A stretch of DNA of 64,000 nt from Bordetella genomosp. 9 (GTDB lineage: Bacteria; Pseudomonadota; Gammaproteobacteria; Burkholderiales; Burkholderiaceae_B): NCBI RefSeq assembly GCF_002119725.1, contig NZ_CP021109.1, forward strand, positions 1,550,001 through 1,614,000, given 5' to 3'. Shown in pieces: positions 16,808 through 26,523 of this stretch; position 1 is the first letter of the stretch, and every line of letters starts with the position of its first letter. Under the pieces are notes generated by a model. It saw only the letters and a program-made list of their open reading frames with translations, was not told where the DNA came from and did no database searches. Made by a program: the position numbers and the translations under genes.

Positions 16808-18013
16808 ATGTTGGATCAACCCGCCGCGCCTGCCCGGCCCGGCCCAGTACTTCTTGCGCTCGCGGTTGGCAGCTTCGCCATTGGCACGACCGAGTTCGCG
16901 ACCATGAGCCTGCTGCCGTATTTCTCGAAAAGCCTAGGCATCGACGCGCCCACGGCAGGCCACGTCATCAGCGCCTACGCCCTCGGCGTGGTCGTGGGCG
17001 CGCCGGTGCTCGCGGTGCTTGGAGCGAAGCTTCCGCGCCGCACGCTGCTGATCCTGCTGATGGCGTTGTTCGCCGTCGGCAACGGCCTGAGCGCGCTGGC
17101 GCCCGACTATCACTCGATGCTGTTGTTCCGTTTCCTGAGCGGACTGCCGCACGGGGCCTATTTCGGCATTGCGTCGCTGGTGGCCAGTTCGCTGGTGCCC
17201 GCGAATCGCCGGACCGTCGCGGTGGGCCGGGTGTTTCTCGGTTTGACGTGCGCCACCATCGTCGGCGTGCCGCTGGCCAATTGGCTGGGGCAGGCGGTGG
17301 GATGGCGCTGGAGCTTCGGCCTGGTGGCCTTGCTGGCGATTCTGACCATGGTCAGCGTACGGCTGTTCGCACCGAACACGCCGGCGGATCCCGATTCGAG
17401 TCCGCTGCGCGAGCTCGGCGCGCTCCGCCGCGCGCAGGTCTGGCTGACGCTCGGCATCGGGGCGGTCGGGTTCGGCGGCATGTTCGCGGTCTACACCTAC
17501 CTGGTGGACACCCTGACGGCGGTCACCCACGTGTCGGCCGCTACTGCGCCGCTGGTCCTCAGCATCTTCGGCGCGGGATTGACGGTGGGCAATATGGTCG
17601 TGCCGCTTTACGCGGACCGGGCCCTGATGCGCACCGCCGGCGCATTGCTGGTCTGGGCCGCAGTCATCCTGGCGCTGTTTCCGCTGATGGCGGGCAACCT
17701 CTGGCTGGCGATGATCAATGTCTTCCTGATCGGCATCGGCGGATCGCTGGCCAGCGTGTTGCAGACGCGGTTGATGGACGTCGCCGAGGACGCGCAGGGC
17801 CTTGCGGCCGCGCTGAACCATTCTGCCTTCAACACCGCCAACGCGCTCGGCCCATTCCTGGGCGGACTGGCGATCGCGGCGGGCTACGGATGGACTTCCA
17901 CAGGCTGGGTCGGCAGCCTGCTGGCGGTCGCCAGCATGCCTTTGTGGGTTATCTCCGTGGCGCTGCAAAGGCGGCGCCGCGCCGCCCTTGCCGTGGCCAA
18001 CCAGGCTGGCTGA
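16808..18013 (+). CDS. MFS transporter, drug/sugar efflux type (AraJ/DHA1-like)
   Basis: 401 residues from the ATG at 16808. Twelve hydrophobic segments are seen, with the opening ALAVGSFAIGTTEFATMSLLP and the motif-A-like LGAKLPRRTLLILLM typical of DHA1 exporters such as AraJ, YdhP and NepI. It follows the Bug gene by 142 bases and may have its own promoter. The substrate cannot be inferred. Confidence 0.87.
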   Translation: MLDQPAAPARPGPVLLALAVGSFAIGTTEFATMSLLPYFSKSLGIDAPTAGHVISAYALGVVVGAPVLAVLGAKLPRRTLLILLMALFAVGNGLSALAPDYHSMLLFRFLSGLPHGAYFGIASLVASSLVPANRRTVAVGRVFLGLTCATIVGVPLANWLGQAVGWRWSFGLVALLAILTMVSVRLFAPNTPADPDSSPLRELGALRRAQVWLTLGIGAVGFGGMFAVYTYLVDTLTAVTHVSAATAPLVLSIFGAGLTVGNMVVPLYADRALMRTAGALLVWAAVILALFPLMAGNLWLAMINVFLIGIGGSLASVLQTRLMDVAEDAQGLAAALNHSAFNTANALGPFLGGLAIAAGYGWTSTGWVGSLLAVASMPLWVISVALQRRRRAALAVANQAG

Positions 18014-18172
18014 ACGCGGACGCATCGGTCCCCGGGGCGTTGGTCATGTCGCTCGGCTTTCGGGGGGCGTTCGGCAGGCGGAGGGTCTTCGGGCGGCGAG
18101 CGGGCGCGCCGTCTGCCCGCCACCGGGCGGGGACGTGGGACGCCCAGACCGAGGTTCCACGCCGAGGCTGGT

Positions 18173-18394
18173 CTACGCCTTCGCTGCTGTGCGGATCAGG
18201 GCGGCGCGGCGGGCCCGCAGGGCCGCGAGCTGTTTCTCCATTTCCCGCGCTCGTAATTTCTCTCCCAACGCCCGGCTTCCCTGCAGCCGCAGGACGGCGA
18301 TGCGGCGGTATTGGCATTCCAGCTGGTGTGCGCACTCGGCGATCAGAAAATCCGTCTTGCGCAGATCGATGTACGGCTCGTGGTCCTTGATCAT
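18173..18394 (-). CDS. Small hypothetical protein, probably helical
   Basis: 73 residues. A CCGGAG site stands seven bases before the ATG. The protein is charged and likely to form helices (LRKTDFLIAECAHQLECQYR, then EMEKQLAALRARRAALI), suggesting a short coiled coil. It has no signal peptide and no recognised family. It is convergent with the MFS gene before it. Confidence 0.5.
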   Translation of the reverse strand: MIKDHEPYIDLRKTDFLIAECAHQLECQYRRIAVLRLQGSRALGEKLRAREMEKQLAALRARRAALIRTAAKA

Positions 18395-18829
18395 GGGAGC
18401 TCCGGGATGGTTGGGAACGGGCTGCGCGCGGGATGCGGAGCGGCGAGTATGCGCGTTTGCCGGGAGCGCCAGCAGGGGAGCAGTGTGTTCGGTGGGCGAC
18501 GTTCAGTTGGCTGCCATCGCCACGGCGTCATCGGATAATCCTTCGGGATACGCGCCGCCGCATCGCACCGCCCATGCAGCGGTCGTGGCCCAACGGTGAT
18601 CCTGCCCGCCAGGCTGCCGCGGCCCGGACCTGCCGCCTGAGCGCGGCAGGCGATGAGCGGTCCGTCGACACGGAGAGCCGCAGCGTTCATTCGCTCAGAT
18701 GCAGCGACGCGGCCATGGCGGACAGCCGCGTCGGAAGGTCATAATCCGGAAACCGGCGTGACCCGCCACGCCGTTCCGCAAGGAACGATGCGGTGCGCGG
18801 GCCGCGCGTGTCCCACGGAGAAGGCGCGC
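18395..18829. other. Intergenic region without a recognised gene
   Basis: The 435 bases between two divergent genes hold only frames with shadow-like codon use. They presumably contain the promoters of both neighbours; GTCATAATCC near 18740 includes a plausible -10 element (CATAAT) for the plus-strand genes, but no convincing -35 box is seen. Confidence 0.4.
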
Positions 18830-19639
18830 ATGACGAGGTTTGCCGCGAATCTAAGCTTGATGTACCCGGAGTTCGAATTCCTGGACCGCTTTCGCGCGGC
18901 CGCTCAGGACGGTTTCACGGCGGTGGAGTGCACGTTCCCCTATGCCTGGGACACCGGCGACTTGCGCAATCGTTTGGACGATTGGGGCTTGCGACAGGTG
19001 CTGTTGAACGCGCCCCCGGGCGATGCCGACGCCGGCGAGCGCGGGCTCGCATGCCTGCCACATCGGCGCGAGGCCTTTCGCGATGCCATCCTGCGCGCGC
19101 TGGACTACGCGGCGGCGCTGGCTTGCCCGCGCATCCACGTCATGGCGGGGATATGTCCGCCAGACGCGGACCGCGAGCGCCTGCACGAAACCTATCTGGA
19201 AAACCTGGCCTGGGCGGCCGAGCGGGCGCGCGGCGCCGGCCGCGACGTCATGATCGAACCGATCAATCCGCGCGACATGCCGGGCTATTTCCTGAATCGG
19301 CAGGAGCAGGCGCACGCCGTCCTGGCGGCCATTGGCGCGCCGAATCTGAAGGTTCAGATGGATCTCTATCACTGCCAGATCGTCGAAGGCGACCTGGAAA
19401 CGCGGCTGCGTCGCTACATTCCCACCGGCAACGTCGGCCATGTGCAGATCGCCGGGGTCCCGGCGCGCCAGGAGCCCGACCGGGGAGAGGTCAACTATGT
19501 CCATCTTTTCGGCGTGCTCGACGAGCTGGAATACGATGGATGGATCGGCTGCGAGTATCGGCCCGCCGCCGGTACGCACGAGGGGCTGGCGTGGCTGCGC
19601 ACGCTGGCACGGCAAGGACTAGCCAGGAATCAAGCATGA
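18830..19639 (+). CDS. Hydroxypyruvate isomerase-family TIM-barrel protein (2-oxo-tetronate isomerase-like)
   Basis: 269 residues from the ATG at 18830, six bases after GGAGAAGG. The family start [19 protein letters not shown] and metal-ligand motifs [30 protein letters not shown] and IGCEYRP are all present. Relatives are Hyi and OtnI, which isomerise hydroxypyruvate or 2-oxo-tetronates using a divalent metal in the cytoplasm. The next gene starts in its stop codon (ATGA). No otnK, otnC or glyoxylate carboligase gene is nearby, so the exact substrate is open. Confidence 0.88.
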   Translation: MTRFAANLSLMYPEFEFLDRFRAAAQDGFTAVECTFPYAWDTGDLRNRLDDWGLRQVLLNAPPGDADAGERGLACLPHRREAFRDAILRALDYAAALACPRIHVMAGICPPDADRERLHETYLENLAWAAERARGAGRDVMIEPINPRDMPGYFLNRQEQAHAVLAAIGAPNLKVQMDLYHCQIVEGDLETRLRRYIPTGNVGHVQIAGVPARQEPDRGEVNYVHLFGVLDELEYDGWIGCEYRPAAGTHEGLAWLRTLARQGLARNQA

Positions 19640-20016
19640 TCGAACGTATCCAGACGGCCGATGCGCCGGTGCCCGCGGGGCATTACTCGCAAGCCATCAA
19701 AGCCAATGGCTTCGTCTTCGTGTCGGGCCAGCTGCCTTTCGCGCCCGGGCCGCACCGCGTCATGCCGCAAGGCATCGCCGCGCAGGCCCGGCAATGCCTG
19801 GAAAATCTGCGCGCCATCCTGCAGGCCGCCGGAACGTCCGTGGATAGCCTGACCAGCGTGCAGATTTTCATTCCCGACGTCGCGCTCTGGGGGGAGGTGA
19901 ATGCGGTGTATGAATCCTTCATGGGACAGGCGCGGCCGGCGCGCACGGTCGTTCCGACCAATGCCCTGCACCATGGCGCCCTGATCGAATTGAACGCGGT
20001 GGCGGTCTGTCCTTGA
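19636..20016 (+). CDS. RidA/YjgF/UK114-family imine deaminase
   Basis: 126 residues, translationally coupled to the isomerase gene. It has the RidA core ([16 protein letters not shown], then ARPARTVVP with the carboxylate-binding Arg, and [10 protein letters not shown] with the conserved Glu). RidA proteins hydrolyse reactive enamine/imine intermediates released by PLP enzymes. The partner gene pair suggests a specific metabolic task rather than only general protection. The following GTPase gene overlaps or abuts its stop codon. Confidence 0.9.
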   Translation: MIERIQTADAPVPAGHYSQAIKANGFVFVSGQLPFAPGPHRVMPQGIAAQARQCLENLRAILQAAGTSVDSLTSVQIFIPDVALWGEVNAVYESFMGQARPARTVVPTNALHHGALIELNAVAVCP

Positions 20017-20027
20017 CCGTATCGGGC

Positions 20028-21065
20028 ATGCCTTCCGACACCCGCATCGGCGTCACGGTCCTGACCGGCTTCCTGGGCAGCGGCAAAACGACGCTGCTCA
20101 ACCGGATGGTCGGTACGCCGCGCTTCGCCGAGTCGGCCGTGGTCGTCAATGAGTTCGGCAGCGTGGGCGTGGACCATCATCTGGTTCGCCACGTGGGCGA
20201 AAACGTCAGGGTGCTCGAAGGCGGCTGCATCTGCTGCATGGTTCGCGGCGGCTTGGCCGATACGCTGCGCGACCTCTTTCTGCTGGCGTTGCGGCGGGCG
20301 ATCAAGCCGTTTCGCCACGTCCTCATCGAAACCAGCGGGCTGGCCAGTCCGGCGCCCGTGCTGTTCACGCTGCGGCACGAACCTTTTCTTGCCGAGCGCT
20401 ACGTGTACGAAGGCACCATTGCGGTCGTGGACGCGCAGCGTGCCAGTATGCAGGTCGACACCCAGCCCGAGGCCGGTCAGCAGATCGCCCTGGCGGACGA
20501 GGTCGCCGTTACCAAGCTGGATCTGGCCACGCCGGTGCAGCGGCAGGCCGCGCTGGATGCCGTGCGCGCGGTGAACCCGGCAGCGAACGTGCACGAACTC
20601 GCGCCGGATGGCGCCGTGCCGCCGGCCCTGCTCGCGACGCGCCTTTACCGGGGGCGGGCAGGCGCGGCATCCGCGGGCAGTCCCTGGCTGGCGCGTTACG
20701 GCGCCACGGCCGGGCGCGGCGCGAAGATCGTGGCCGCGCACGATGTGGCGGTGATCACGTTTGTCTTGCCTCCCTCTACCACGCGCGCGGGCTTTTTGCG
20801 CGGCATGGCCGCGCTGCAGACCGAACTGGGCGCTTCGCTGCTGCGCATGAAGGGTTTGGTCCGTTTCGCGGACGATGGAAAGCCGATGGCCGTGCATGGC
20901 GTTCACGACCAGCTATACCCAATGGTGGAGCTGTCCGAATGGCCCGACAGCGAAGAGGACGCCCGCGTGGTGTTCATCGCGCGCGGTATTGAACCGGCCG
21001 TGCTGGACCGGCGGGTGCGCTGGCATCTTGGGCAGGGCCAGGCGCGCGGCGCCGAGCCGTATTAA
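20028..21065 (+). CDS. CobW/COG0523-family GTPase (putative metallochaperone)
   Basis: 345 residues from the ATG at 20028; a TTG at 20013 overlaps the stop codon of the RidA gene and is an alternative. The Walker A motif is GFLGSGKTTLLNR, the metal-binding motif is GGCICCMV, switch II is ETSGLASPAPV, and the base-recognition motif is TKLD. A CobW C-terminal domain follows from about residue 235. The family loads metal ions into client enzymes under GTP hydrolysis, or acts in zinc starvation. There is no long His-rich tail. The likely client here is the metal-dependent isomerase two genes upstream; this is inference from the operon. Confidence 0.88.
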   Translation: MPSDTRIGVTVLTGFLGSGKTTLLNRMVGTPRFAESAVVVNEFGSVGVDHHLVRHVGENVRVLEGGCICCMVRGGLADTLRDLFLLALRRAIKPFRHVLIETSGLASPAPVLFTLRHEPFLAERYVYEGTIAVVDAQRASMQVDTQPEAGQQIALADEVAVTKLDLATPVQRQAALDAVRAVNPAANVHELAPDGAVPPALLATRLYRGRAGAASAGSPWLARYGATAGRGAKIVAAHDVAVITFVLPPSTTRAGFLRGMAALQTELGASLLRMKGLVRFADDGKPMAVHGVHDQLYPMVELSEWPDSEEDARVVFIARGIEPAVLDRRVRWHLGQGQARGAEPY

Positions 21066-21648
21066 GGCGTCAAACGATGGCGATTTTCCCCCTCTGAAAA
21101 GTTAATAGGGGTATAATTTGTAGCGTTCCTGCAGACGGTTTGGCTCGAACACAGCGGCCAACGACGGGCATAGTCCCGGCACAGGCAGGGCTCGCCGGGT
21201 CAAGTTTCCCCAAGCTCTCACGCCCGCTTTCGCCTTTTCCGTCCACGCGCAGGTTGAAAGGCAATAAGAATACGCTCCGGTTACCGGAGCAACGCCGGAC
21301 GGCTCAGTTCAATCTTTATCGACGCCGCGCCACGTCGCCCGATTCATGGGGCGCGGATACTGTCCGCCCGTCGTCCATTGCCAATATCGTTCCTTTTCGG
21401 CTTTTGCGGTTCGTGGTAGCTCTTGCATGCCCCGGCGCCGCACGGGTATTGCAGACCAGCCTTATTGGCCGAGGTTTTTTTGCAAGCGTATTTCTGCTTC
21501 GAGCCGCATGCCGCGGCTGCTTCCGCACAGACGCGCGTTCGCGCCGTGTTCCCCGCTGCCACGGCGTCTGCCGTGCGGCAGGGTGGCGCGCGCTGCCTCA
21601 GCTTGACGAAGCCGGCACGTCCGCTGCAACGTCACGCGGTGCAGCAAC
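21066..21648. other. Intergenic region, possible untranslated RNA or decayed gene
   Basis: No credible gene on the plus strand. TATAAT at 21112-21117 is a good -10 box but without a matching -35 at 17 bases. On the minus strand a 72-codon cysteine-bearing frame (21344-21562, with a GTG start) lacks a ribosome binding site and signal peptide. The composition is less GC-rich than the flanks. Confidence 0.4.
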
Positions 21649-21687
21649 AAAAAAGGCTTGGTGCGGTTGTGACCGGCACCAAGCCTT
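21649..21687 (-). terminator. Rho-independent terminator of the initiator tRNA
   Basis: AAGGCTTGGTGC (21653-21664) and GCACCAAGCCTT (21676-21687) form a perfect 12-bp stem. On the minus strand it is followed by six T residues, and it begins 11 bases after the tRNA 3' end. Confidence 0.9.
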
Positions 21688-21698
21688 GTTTGCGAATC

Positions 21699-21775
<77 letters not shown>

Positions 21776-21788
21776 TCTGGAGAAAGAG

Positions 21789-21817
21789 ATATTACTCCGG
21801 TTTTTTTGCCTTGGCAA
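21789..21817 (-). promoter_or_regulatory. Promoter of the initiator tRNA
   Basis: On the minus strand, TTGCCA and TAATAT are spaced by 17 bases, with the -10 box 13 bases before the mature 5' end. This is a near-consensus sigma-70 arrangement. Confidence 0.78.
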
Positions 21818-21853
21818 GTCAAGGCGCCATCCCACGACGATAGTGAAGTATCG

Positions 21854-23134
21854 ATGAACGATAGCGAGGCAACACTGGTACTCGAAACGGCGCTGTTATG
21901 TGCGCCCCAACCCATGCCACGCGCGGAGCTGCGCCAGCTTTTCTCGGAAGAGGATGGCGTGGACAATGCGCGGCTCGATGCGCTGCTCGAGGGCTTGCAG
22001 GCCGCATGGTCCGACCGCGGTCTTGAGCTCGTGTCGCTGGCCAGCGGTTGGCGTTTCCAGAGCCGGCCCCAGATGCAGCGTTATCTGGCGCGCCTGAATC
22101 CGGAGAAGCCGCCCAAATACTCGCGCGCCGTGCTCGAGACGTTGGCGATCGTGGCGTGGCGCCAGCCCGTCACGCGGGGCGATATCGAAGACATTCGTGG
22201 GGTCGCGGTATCGTCGCAGATCGTCAAAACGCTGGAAGACCGCGGCTGGATCGAAGTCATCGGCCATCGCGACGCGCCTGGCCGGCCGGCGCTGTTCGGC
22301 ACCACGCGGCAGTTCCTGGACGACCTCGGATTGCGTGCCTTGGACGAGCTGCCCCCGCTGGAGGCCGGCGGCGCCATGGCGGCGCTTGAGGGCCTGGACC
22401 TGGGCGGCGGCAATGCAGCCGACGACGGCAAGGAAGGCGGCGAGGCGCAAGCAGGAGCTGCGGATTCGTCCGCGGCGGATCAGCCTGACGTCGACCAGCC
22501 GGATGCGCCGCAGGCGGATGCGCAACCGGGCGAGGGCTTGCAGGCCGACGGGCAGTCCTCTGATTCGGACCTGAGTGGCGCCCCGGCCTCCGAGGCGGAG
22601 GCTTTTGAAACGGCGTCCCCCTCCGAAGCGGACGAATCGATAGGGATCAGCCGGCCGCGTGCGGCGCCGGAGCTTGCGGCGCTGGAAACGGCGCAGGACG
22701 CCGAGGTGACCGCGATCGCTCGGGAGGCCGGACACCGGCGCGAAGCGGACGGCGACGCCGACGAAGCGAACGGCAGAGACGCGGACGCAGCCGTGAACGA
22801 TCATGGAGCGTTGCCCGTCGGCGATGCCACGCCCATCGCGCCCACGGCTGGCAATGACGTGTTGTCCGCCGCCACGCGGCCGGGGCCGGACGAGCCCGAA
22901 ATCCGCGTGCCTCAAGGAGATTCCATCGAGCCCGGCGTGCATCGTCCCGAGATTGTGCCGCCGAGCCCGGAGCCCGAAATCACCCCACCCGGCGGATCGC
23001 CGGAGATCGATCCGCCGGAGCCGGCGCCCGAAATCGCGCCTCCCGCGCCAGAGCCTTCGGCGCCTGAACAGCCGCCCGAAGCGCCCCCCGCCCAACCCGA
23101 TGAAGACGCGCCCGGCGCGCCTCGCAAAGTTTGA
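21854..23134 (+). CDS. scpB: Segregation and condensation protein B with a long acidic tail
   Basis: 426 residues from the ATG at 21854. Residues 1 to about 165 are the tandem winged-helix ScpB core ([71 protein letters not shown]). ScpB binds the ScpA kleisin of the SMC complex that compacts and segregates the chromosome. The remaining 260 residues are acidic and low complexity, ending in Pro/Glu repeats ([20 protein letters not shown]). Typical ScpB proteins have about 170-210 residues. The rluB gene follows closely, as in many proteobacteria. Confidence 0.92.
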   Translation: MNDSEATLVLETALLCAPQPMPRAELRQLFSEEDGVDNARLDALLEGLQAAWSDRGLELVSLASGWRFQSRPQMQRYLARLNPEKPPKYSRAVLETLAIVAWRQPVTRGDIEDIRGVAVSSQIVKTLEDRGWIEVIGHRDAPGRPALFGTTRQFLDDLGLRALDELPPLEAGGAMAALEGLDLGGGNAADDGKEGGEAQAGAADSSAADQPDVDQPDAPQADAQPGEGLQADGQSSDSDLSGAPASEAEAFETASPSEADESIGISRPRAAPELAALETAQDAEVTAIAREAGHRREADGDADEANGRDADAAVNDHGALPVGDATPIAPTAGNDVLSAATRPGPDEPEIRVPQGDSIEPGVHRPEIVPPSPEPEITPPGGSPEIDPPEPAPEIAPPAPEPSAPEQPPEAPPAQPDEDAPGAPRKV

Positions 23135-23151
23135 ATTCCGGAGTAGTCCCA

Positions 23152-25686
23152 GTGAGTATCAATAAGAACGTGCAGGACGATGTCATCGAACCCCGTGATA
23201 CGGCGGGCGTAGCGCAGACGCAGGCGGATGCCGCCACGGAAGCCGCGCCGCGCGCCCGGCGGTCCGCATCGAAAGCGGCGGATGCCGGCGAAGCGGCGGC
23301 GCGCCCTCGCGCCCGGCGGACGACCCGAGGCAAGGCGGCCGGCGAGGATGCGGCAGCGGCCACGGCCGTGCAAATCGCGCCGCCCGCGCCCGCCGCTTCG
23401 GACTCGGCCGGCTCCCTGGACACAGGCGCGGCACCGGCCAGGAAGACGCGCACCCGTGCCGCGAAATCCGCCGTGAAAGCGGATGCGGCGCAGACGCGCG
23501 ACGATGGCGCCGCCGCGTCGGCCGGTGCAGAGACGGCCGTAGCGGCGGAAAGCGCGCCACGCGTCCGGAGCCGCAAGCCGCGCGGCGCACAGGCGGCCGC
23601 CGCGACGACCGAACAAGGCACGCTTCCGTTGGCGCTGGATGAACAGGGCGCCGCGTCCCAGACCGATGGGTCGCCCGTCAAGCGCACGCGCAAGCGCAAA
23701 CCGGCGGACGCGGCGGCTCTGCCATCCCATGACGCGTCTGCGCCGGCGATGGCGACTGCGCCGCGTGCGCCGGAGGGTGTCGCTCACGCCGCACCCGCGC
23801 AAGCCCACGCTGCCTCAAATTCGCAGTTTTCGGCGCCTGCCGCGGCTGCGCGCGCCGGCTCCGGCGACGGCAGCGGCGACGCGTCCGTCCACGCATACAT
23901 GCCGCCGGCCGGCGCTTCTATCGAGCGCGCCGGCGCCATGCCCTCGGGCGCGGACGACCTCGGCGGTTCGTCTTCGGCGGCCAGCAGCGTTCAAAGCGCC
24001 GTGGAAGGCGCCGGGGATGTGCCGTCGTTCGCGTCGGCGCAAGCAGGGCAGGGCGAAGACACCGCCGCCGCCGGGAACCGCGGCCGTGGGCGCAAGCTGC
24101 GCACGCCATTCCGCCGGCGCCGGGGCGATGCCGTGGCGAGCGGCGACACGGCGCCGGGCGCTGACGGCGGTCCCGTTACGGGTGCCCGCGGCGGCGCCGC
24201 TGTCGACCCGGACGCCGCCTCGCCGTCCGGCGAGCGGGAAGCCGAGCAGGCGCTGGCGTACCTGGACAAGGCGGCGCGCATGGAGCAGCGGCTCAACAAG
24301 TACCTGAACAGCGAAGCGGTCATGCCCAAGCTGCACAAGGTGCTGGCGGATGCCGGCATCGGGTCGCGTCGCGAAATGGAAGAGTTGATCATCGCGGGGC
24401 GGGTTTCGGTGAACGGCGAGCCGGCGCATATCGGCCAGCGCGTCGCCAGCAGCGACCAGGTGCGTGTGAATGGCAAGCTGATTGCCCGGCCCAACACCCG
24501 CAAGCCGCCGCGCGTGATCCTGTATCACAAGCCGGCCGGCGAAATCGTCAGCCATGACGATCCGGGCGGACGCGCCAGCGTATTTGCGCGCTTGCCCAAG
24601 CTGCGCACCGGTAAATGGCTGTCGGTCGGCCGCCTGGACCTGAACACGGAAGGCCTGCTGATCTTCACCACGTCCGGCGATATGGCCAACCGCATCATGC
24701 ATCCCCGCTATGGGACCGAACGCGAGTACGCGGTGCGCGTCCTGGGCGAGATGGATGACGCCCAACGCCGGTCCCTGGTCGAAGGCATCGAGCTGGAAGA
24801 CGGCAAGGCCGCTTTCGGGACGCTGGAATACCTGGGCGGAGAGGGCAGCAACCGCTGGTATCGCGTCACCCTGCAGGAAGGGCGCAACCGCGAAGTGCGG
24901 CGGATGTTCGAGGCCGTCGGCGTGACGGTGAGCCGGCTGATCCGCACGCGCTTCGGCGATATCGTGCTGCCGCGCAACCTGCGCCGCGGCCGTTGGGAAG
25001 AGCTGGATCCGAACCTGGTCACGGCGCTCATGGTGCAGCTGGGCCTGTTGCGCGACGATGATGGCGGCGGCAAGCGCTCGCGCCAGCCGCAGTCGCATGA
25101 CAGCGCCTTGCCGCCGGGCTTCGGGACGCTGGACAACAACGGCATGAATGGCGCGCGCATAGGCCGCCGCGGCAAGCTCCAGGGTGGCCGTGCGGGCAAG
25201 AGCGCTGGCGCCACCATGTCGTATCCGTCGGATCCCTTCGGCACTGGCCTGCTGGTCACCGGCGGCTATGCCAACGGCCACCCGCTGGGCAACGACGGAG
25301 GCGGCCGTCCCGGCAAGGGGCAGCGCCGCGGGGCCGGCAAACGCCCGCAGGGGCAGCCGGCGGCCGCCCAAGGGCAGCCGCGCGGCAAGGCGGCGCGCAA
25401 GGGCAAACCGGCTGGACCCAATCCCGGCCGTCCGCAGGGGCAGGGCCAGCATCCGGGCGCTCAGGCCGCCAACGGGCAGGCGCCCGGCGGGAATGCCGGC
25501 GGTCCCAAGGGCGGCCAGCGCGGGCGCCCCGGCAAGGCCGGCGCGCCAGGCAAGAAGCGCAACGCCAACCCCAAGGGCCCGCGCGGGGGCGGCATGGCGC
25601 GCGGCGACGATTGGCAGCCGCGGGGCGCGTCGGCGCACGAGTCCCGGTTGGGCGTAGCCGGGCTGCGCGGGCGCGGATCGCGCTGA
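23152..25686 (+). CDS. rluB: 23S rRNA pseudouridine-2605 synthase with long terminal extensions
   Basis: 844 residues if started at the GTG at 23152, which has a CCGGAG site; an upstream TTG is unlikely. About 390 N-terminal residues are Ala/Arg/Gly-rich and probably disordered. An S4 RNA-binding domain starts near 391 ([20 protein letters not shown]). The catalytic motif [13 protein letters not shown] lies at about 493-505, with the active Asp at 496, followed by the family motif [19 protein letters not shown]. The last 210 residues are a Gly/Lys/Gln/Pro-rich basic tail. E. coli RluB has about 290 residues, so roughly two thirds of this protein is accessory sequence. Confidence 0.92.
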   Translation: MSINKNVQDDVIEPRDTAGVAQTQADAATEAAPRARRSASKAADAGEAAARPRARRTTRGKAAGEDAAAATAVQIAPPAPAASDSAGSLDTGAAPARKTRTRAAKSAVKADAAQTRDDGAAASAGAETAVAAESAPRVRSRKPRGAQAAAATTEQGTLPLALDEQGAASQTDGSPVKRTRKRKPADAAALPSHDASAPAMATAPRAPEGVAHAAPAQAHAASNSQFSAPAAAARAGSGDGSGDASVHAYMPPAGASIERAGAMPSGADDLGGSSSAASSVQSAVEGAGDVPSFASAQAGQGEDTAAAGNRGRGRKLRTPFRRRRGDAVASGDTAPGADGGPVTGARGGAAVDPDAASPSGEREAEQALAYLDKAARMEQRLNKYLNSEAVMPKLHKVLADAGIGSRREMEELIIAGRVSVNGEPAHIGQRVASSDQVRVNGKLIARPNTRKPPRVILYHKPAGEIVSHDDPGGRASVFARLPKLRTGKWLSVGRLDLNTEGLLIFTTSGDMANRIMHPRYGTEREYAVRVLGEMDDAQRRSLVEGIELEDGKAAFGTLEYLGGEGSNRWYRVTLQEGRNREVRRMFEAVGVTVSRLIRTRFGDIVLPRNLRRGRWEELDPNLVTALMVQLGLLRDDDGGGKRSRQPQSHDSALPPGFGTLDNNGMNGARIGRRGKLQGGRAGKSAGATMSYPSDPFGTGLLVTGGYANGHPLGNDGGGRPGKGQRRGAGKRPQGQPAAAQGQPRGKAARKGKPAGPNPGRPQGQGQHPGAQAANGQAPGGNAGGPKGGQRGRPGKAGAPGKKRNANPKGPRGGGMARGDDWQPRGASAHESRLGVAGLRGRGSR

Positions 25687-26034
25687 CGCGGCGGGTCCGA
25701 TACGCCGCCTTGAACACGTAAACCCGCGACGCAACAGGCAATTTCGCATTTTTCTGGTAACATACCGGGTTTTCGTGGGCATGTTGCATCCGCTTGCTGC
25801 GGGCGGCATCACCCCGAGGCGATTCATCGGCGCGGACTGCTCGGCAGTACCTGGTATGGCCGGTGGGTCGTGTTGGCGGATCGGACTTTCTCGCGCGGCT
25901 TTATCGCGCGAAACGGCGCGCCGGCGCGGCCGGAAAGCAGTAAGCGTGGCGCGCGGCGCCCGTTGCGGGCTTTCCGGGCATGCTTGGCGTGTGATAACGA
26001 TGGGCTGGGCTGACAGCCCATTTTTTTCGAGTGT
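25687..26034 (+). other. Leader region before rimP
   Basis: No gene is recognised in these 348 bases. Several GC-rich inverted segments (for example around CGCGCGGCTTTATCGCGCG, 25894-25912) and a terminator-like hairpin directly before rimP suggest a structured leader. In many bacteria the rimP-nusA-infB operon has a long attenuated leader. Confidence 0.5.
26009..26028 (+). terminator. Terminator-like hairpin in the rimP leader (candidate attenuator)
   Basis: TGGGCTGACAGCCCA followed by seven T residues forms a small intrinsic terminator. It ends only six bases before the rimP start codon, so it acts either on transcription from an upstream promoter or as an attenuator of the rimP-nusA-infB operon. 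NusA autoregulation of such leaders is known in E. coli. Confidence 0.65.
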
Positions 26035-26523
26035 ATGGCTGATTTATTCGCATTGACCCAAGAGGCGCTGGCCGGCATGGACGTGGAACTCGTCGATGTC
26101 GAGCGGGCTCCGCTGGGCCTGCTGCGCGTCACGATCGACCGCCCCGAGGGCGTGCGTATCGAAGACTGCGAGCAGGTCTCGCGCCAACTTTCGCGCGTCT
26201 ACGAGGTCGAGAACATCGACTACCGGCGGCTGGAGGTCGGATCCCCCGGCGTGGACCGGCCGTTGCGCAACGAGGCCGACTTCCATCGGTTCGCTGGGCA
26301 GCGCGTCGAGGTCAAGCTGCGTCAGGCCATCGAGGGGCGCAAGGTCTTTACCGGCACGCTGGTTGCAACGGCCGGGGATGCGGCGCAGGACCAGGGGAAA
26401 GCCGTTTTCGGCGTGGAATTTGAGGCAAAGAAGGACGATATCCAAGTGGTGAACTTCACGTTCGATGAAGTCGAGCGCGCCAAGCTGGATCCGGTCCTGG
26501 ATTTCAAGGGCAAAAAGCGATGA
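26035..26523 (+). CDS. rimP: Ribosome maturation factor RimP
   Basis: 162 residues. Family motifs are [21 protein letters not shown] at the start, then [11 protein letters not shown] and the highly conserved [13 protein letters not shown]. RimP helps assemble the 30S subunit. Its start codon has no strong ribosome binding site and lies just behind a terminator-like hairpin. It overlaps nusA by four bases (ATGA), the standard arrangement. Confidence 0.97.
   Translation: MADLFALTQEALAGMDVELVDVERAPLGLLRVTIDRPEGVRIEDCEQVSRQLSRVYEVENIDYRRLEVGSPGVDRPLRNEADFHRFAGQRVEVKLRQAIEGRKVFTGTLVATAGDAAQDQGKAVFGVEFEAKKDDIQVVNFTFDEVERAKLDPVLDFKGKKR

Noticed and set aside
18391..18690. 99-codon minus-strand frame upstream of the small 73-residue gene
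   Set aside because: No start signal, and a Pro/Arg-rich composition typical of a shadow frame.
23815..25827. 670-codon minus-strand frame across rluB
   Set aside because: The rluB catalytic motifs are on the plus strand, and the minus frame has only low-complexity Ala/Arg/Leu sequence.
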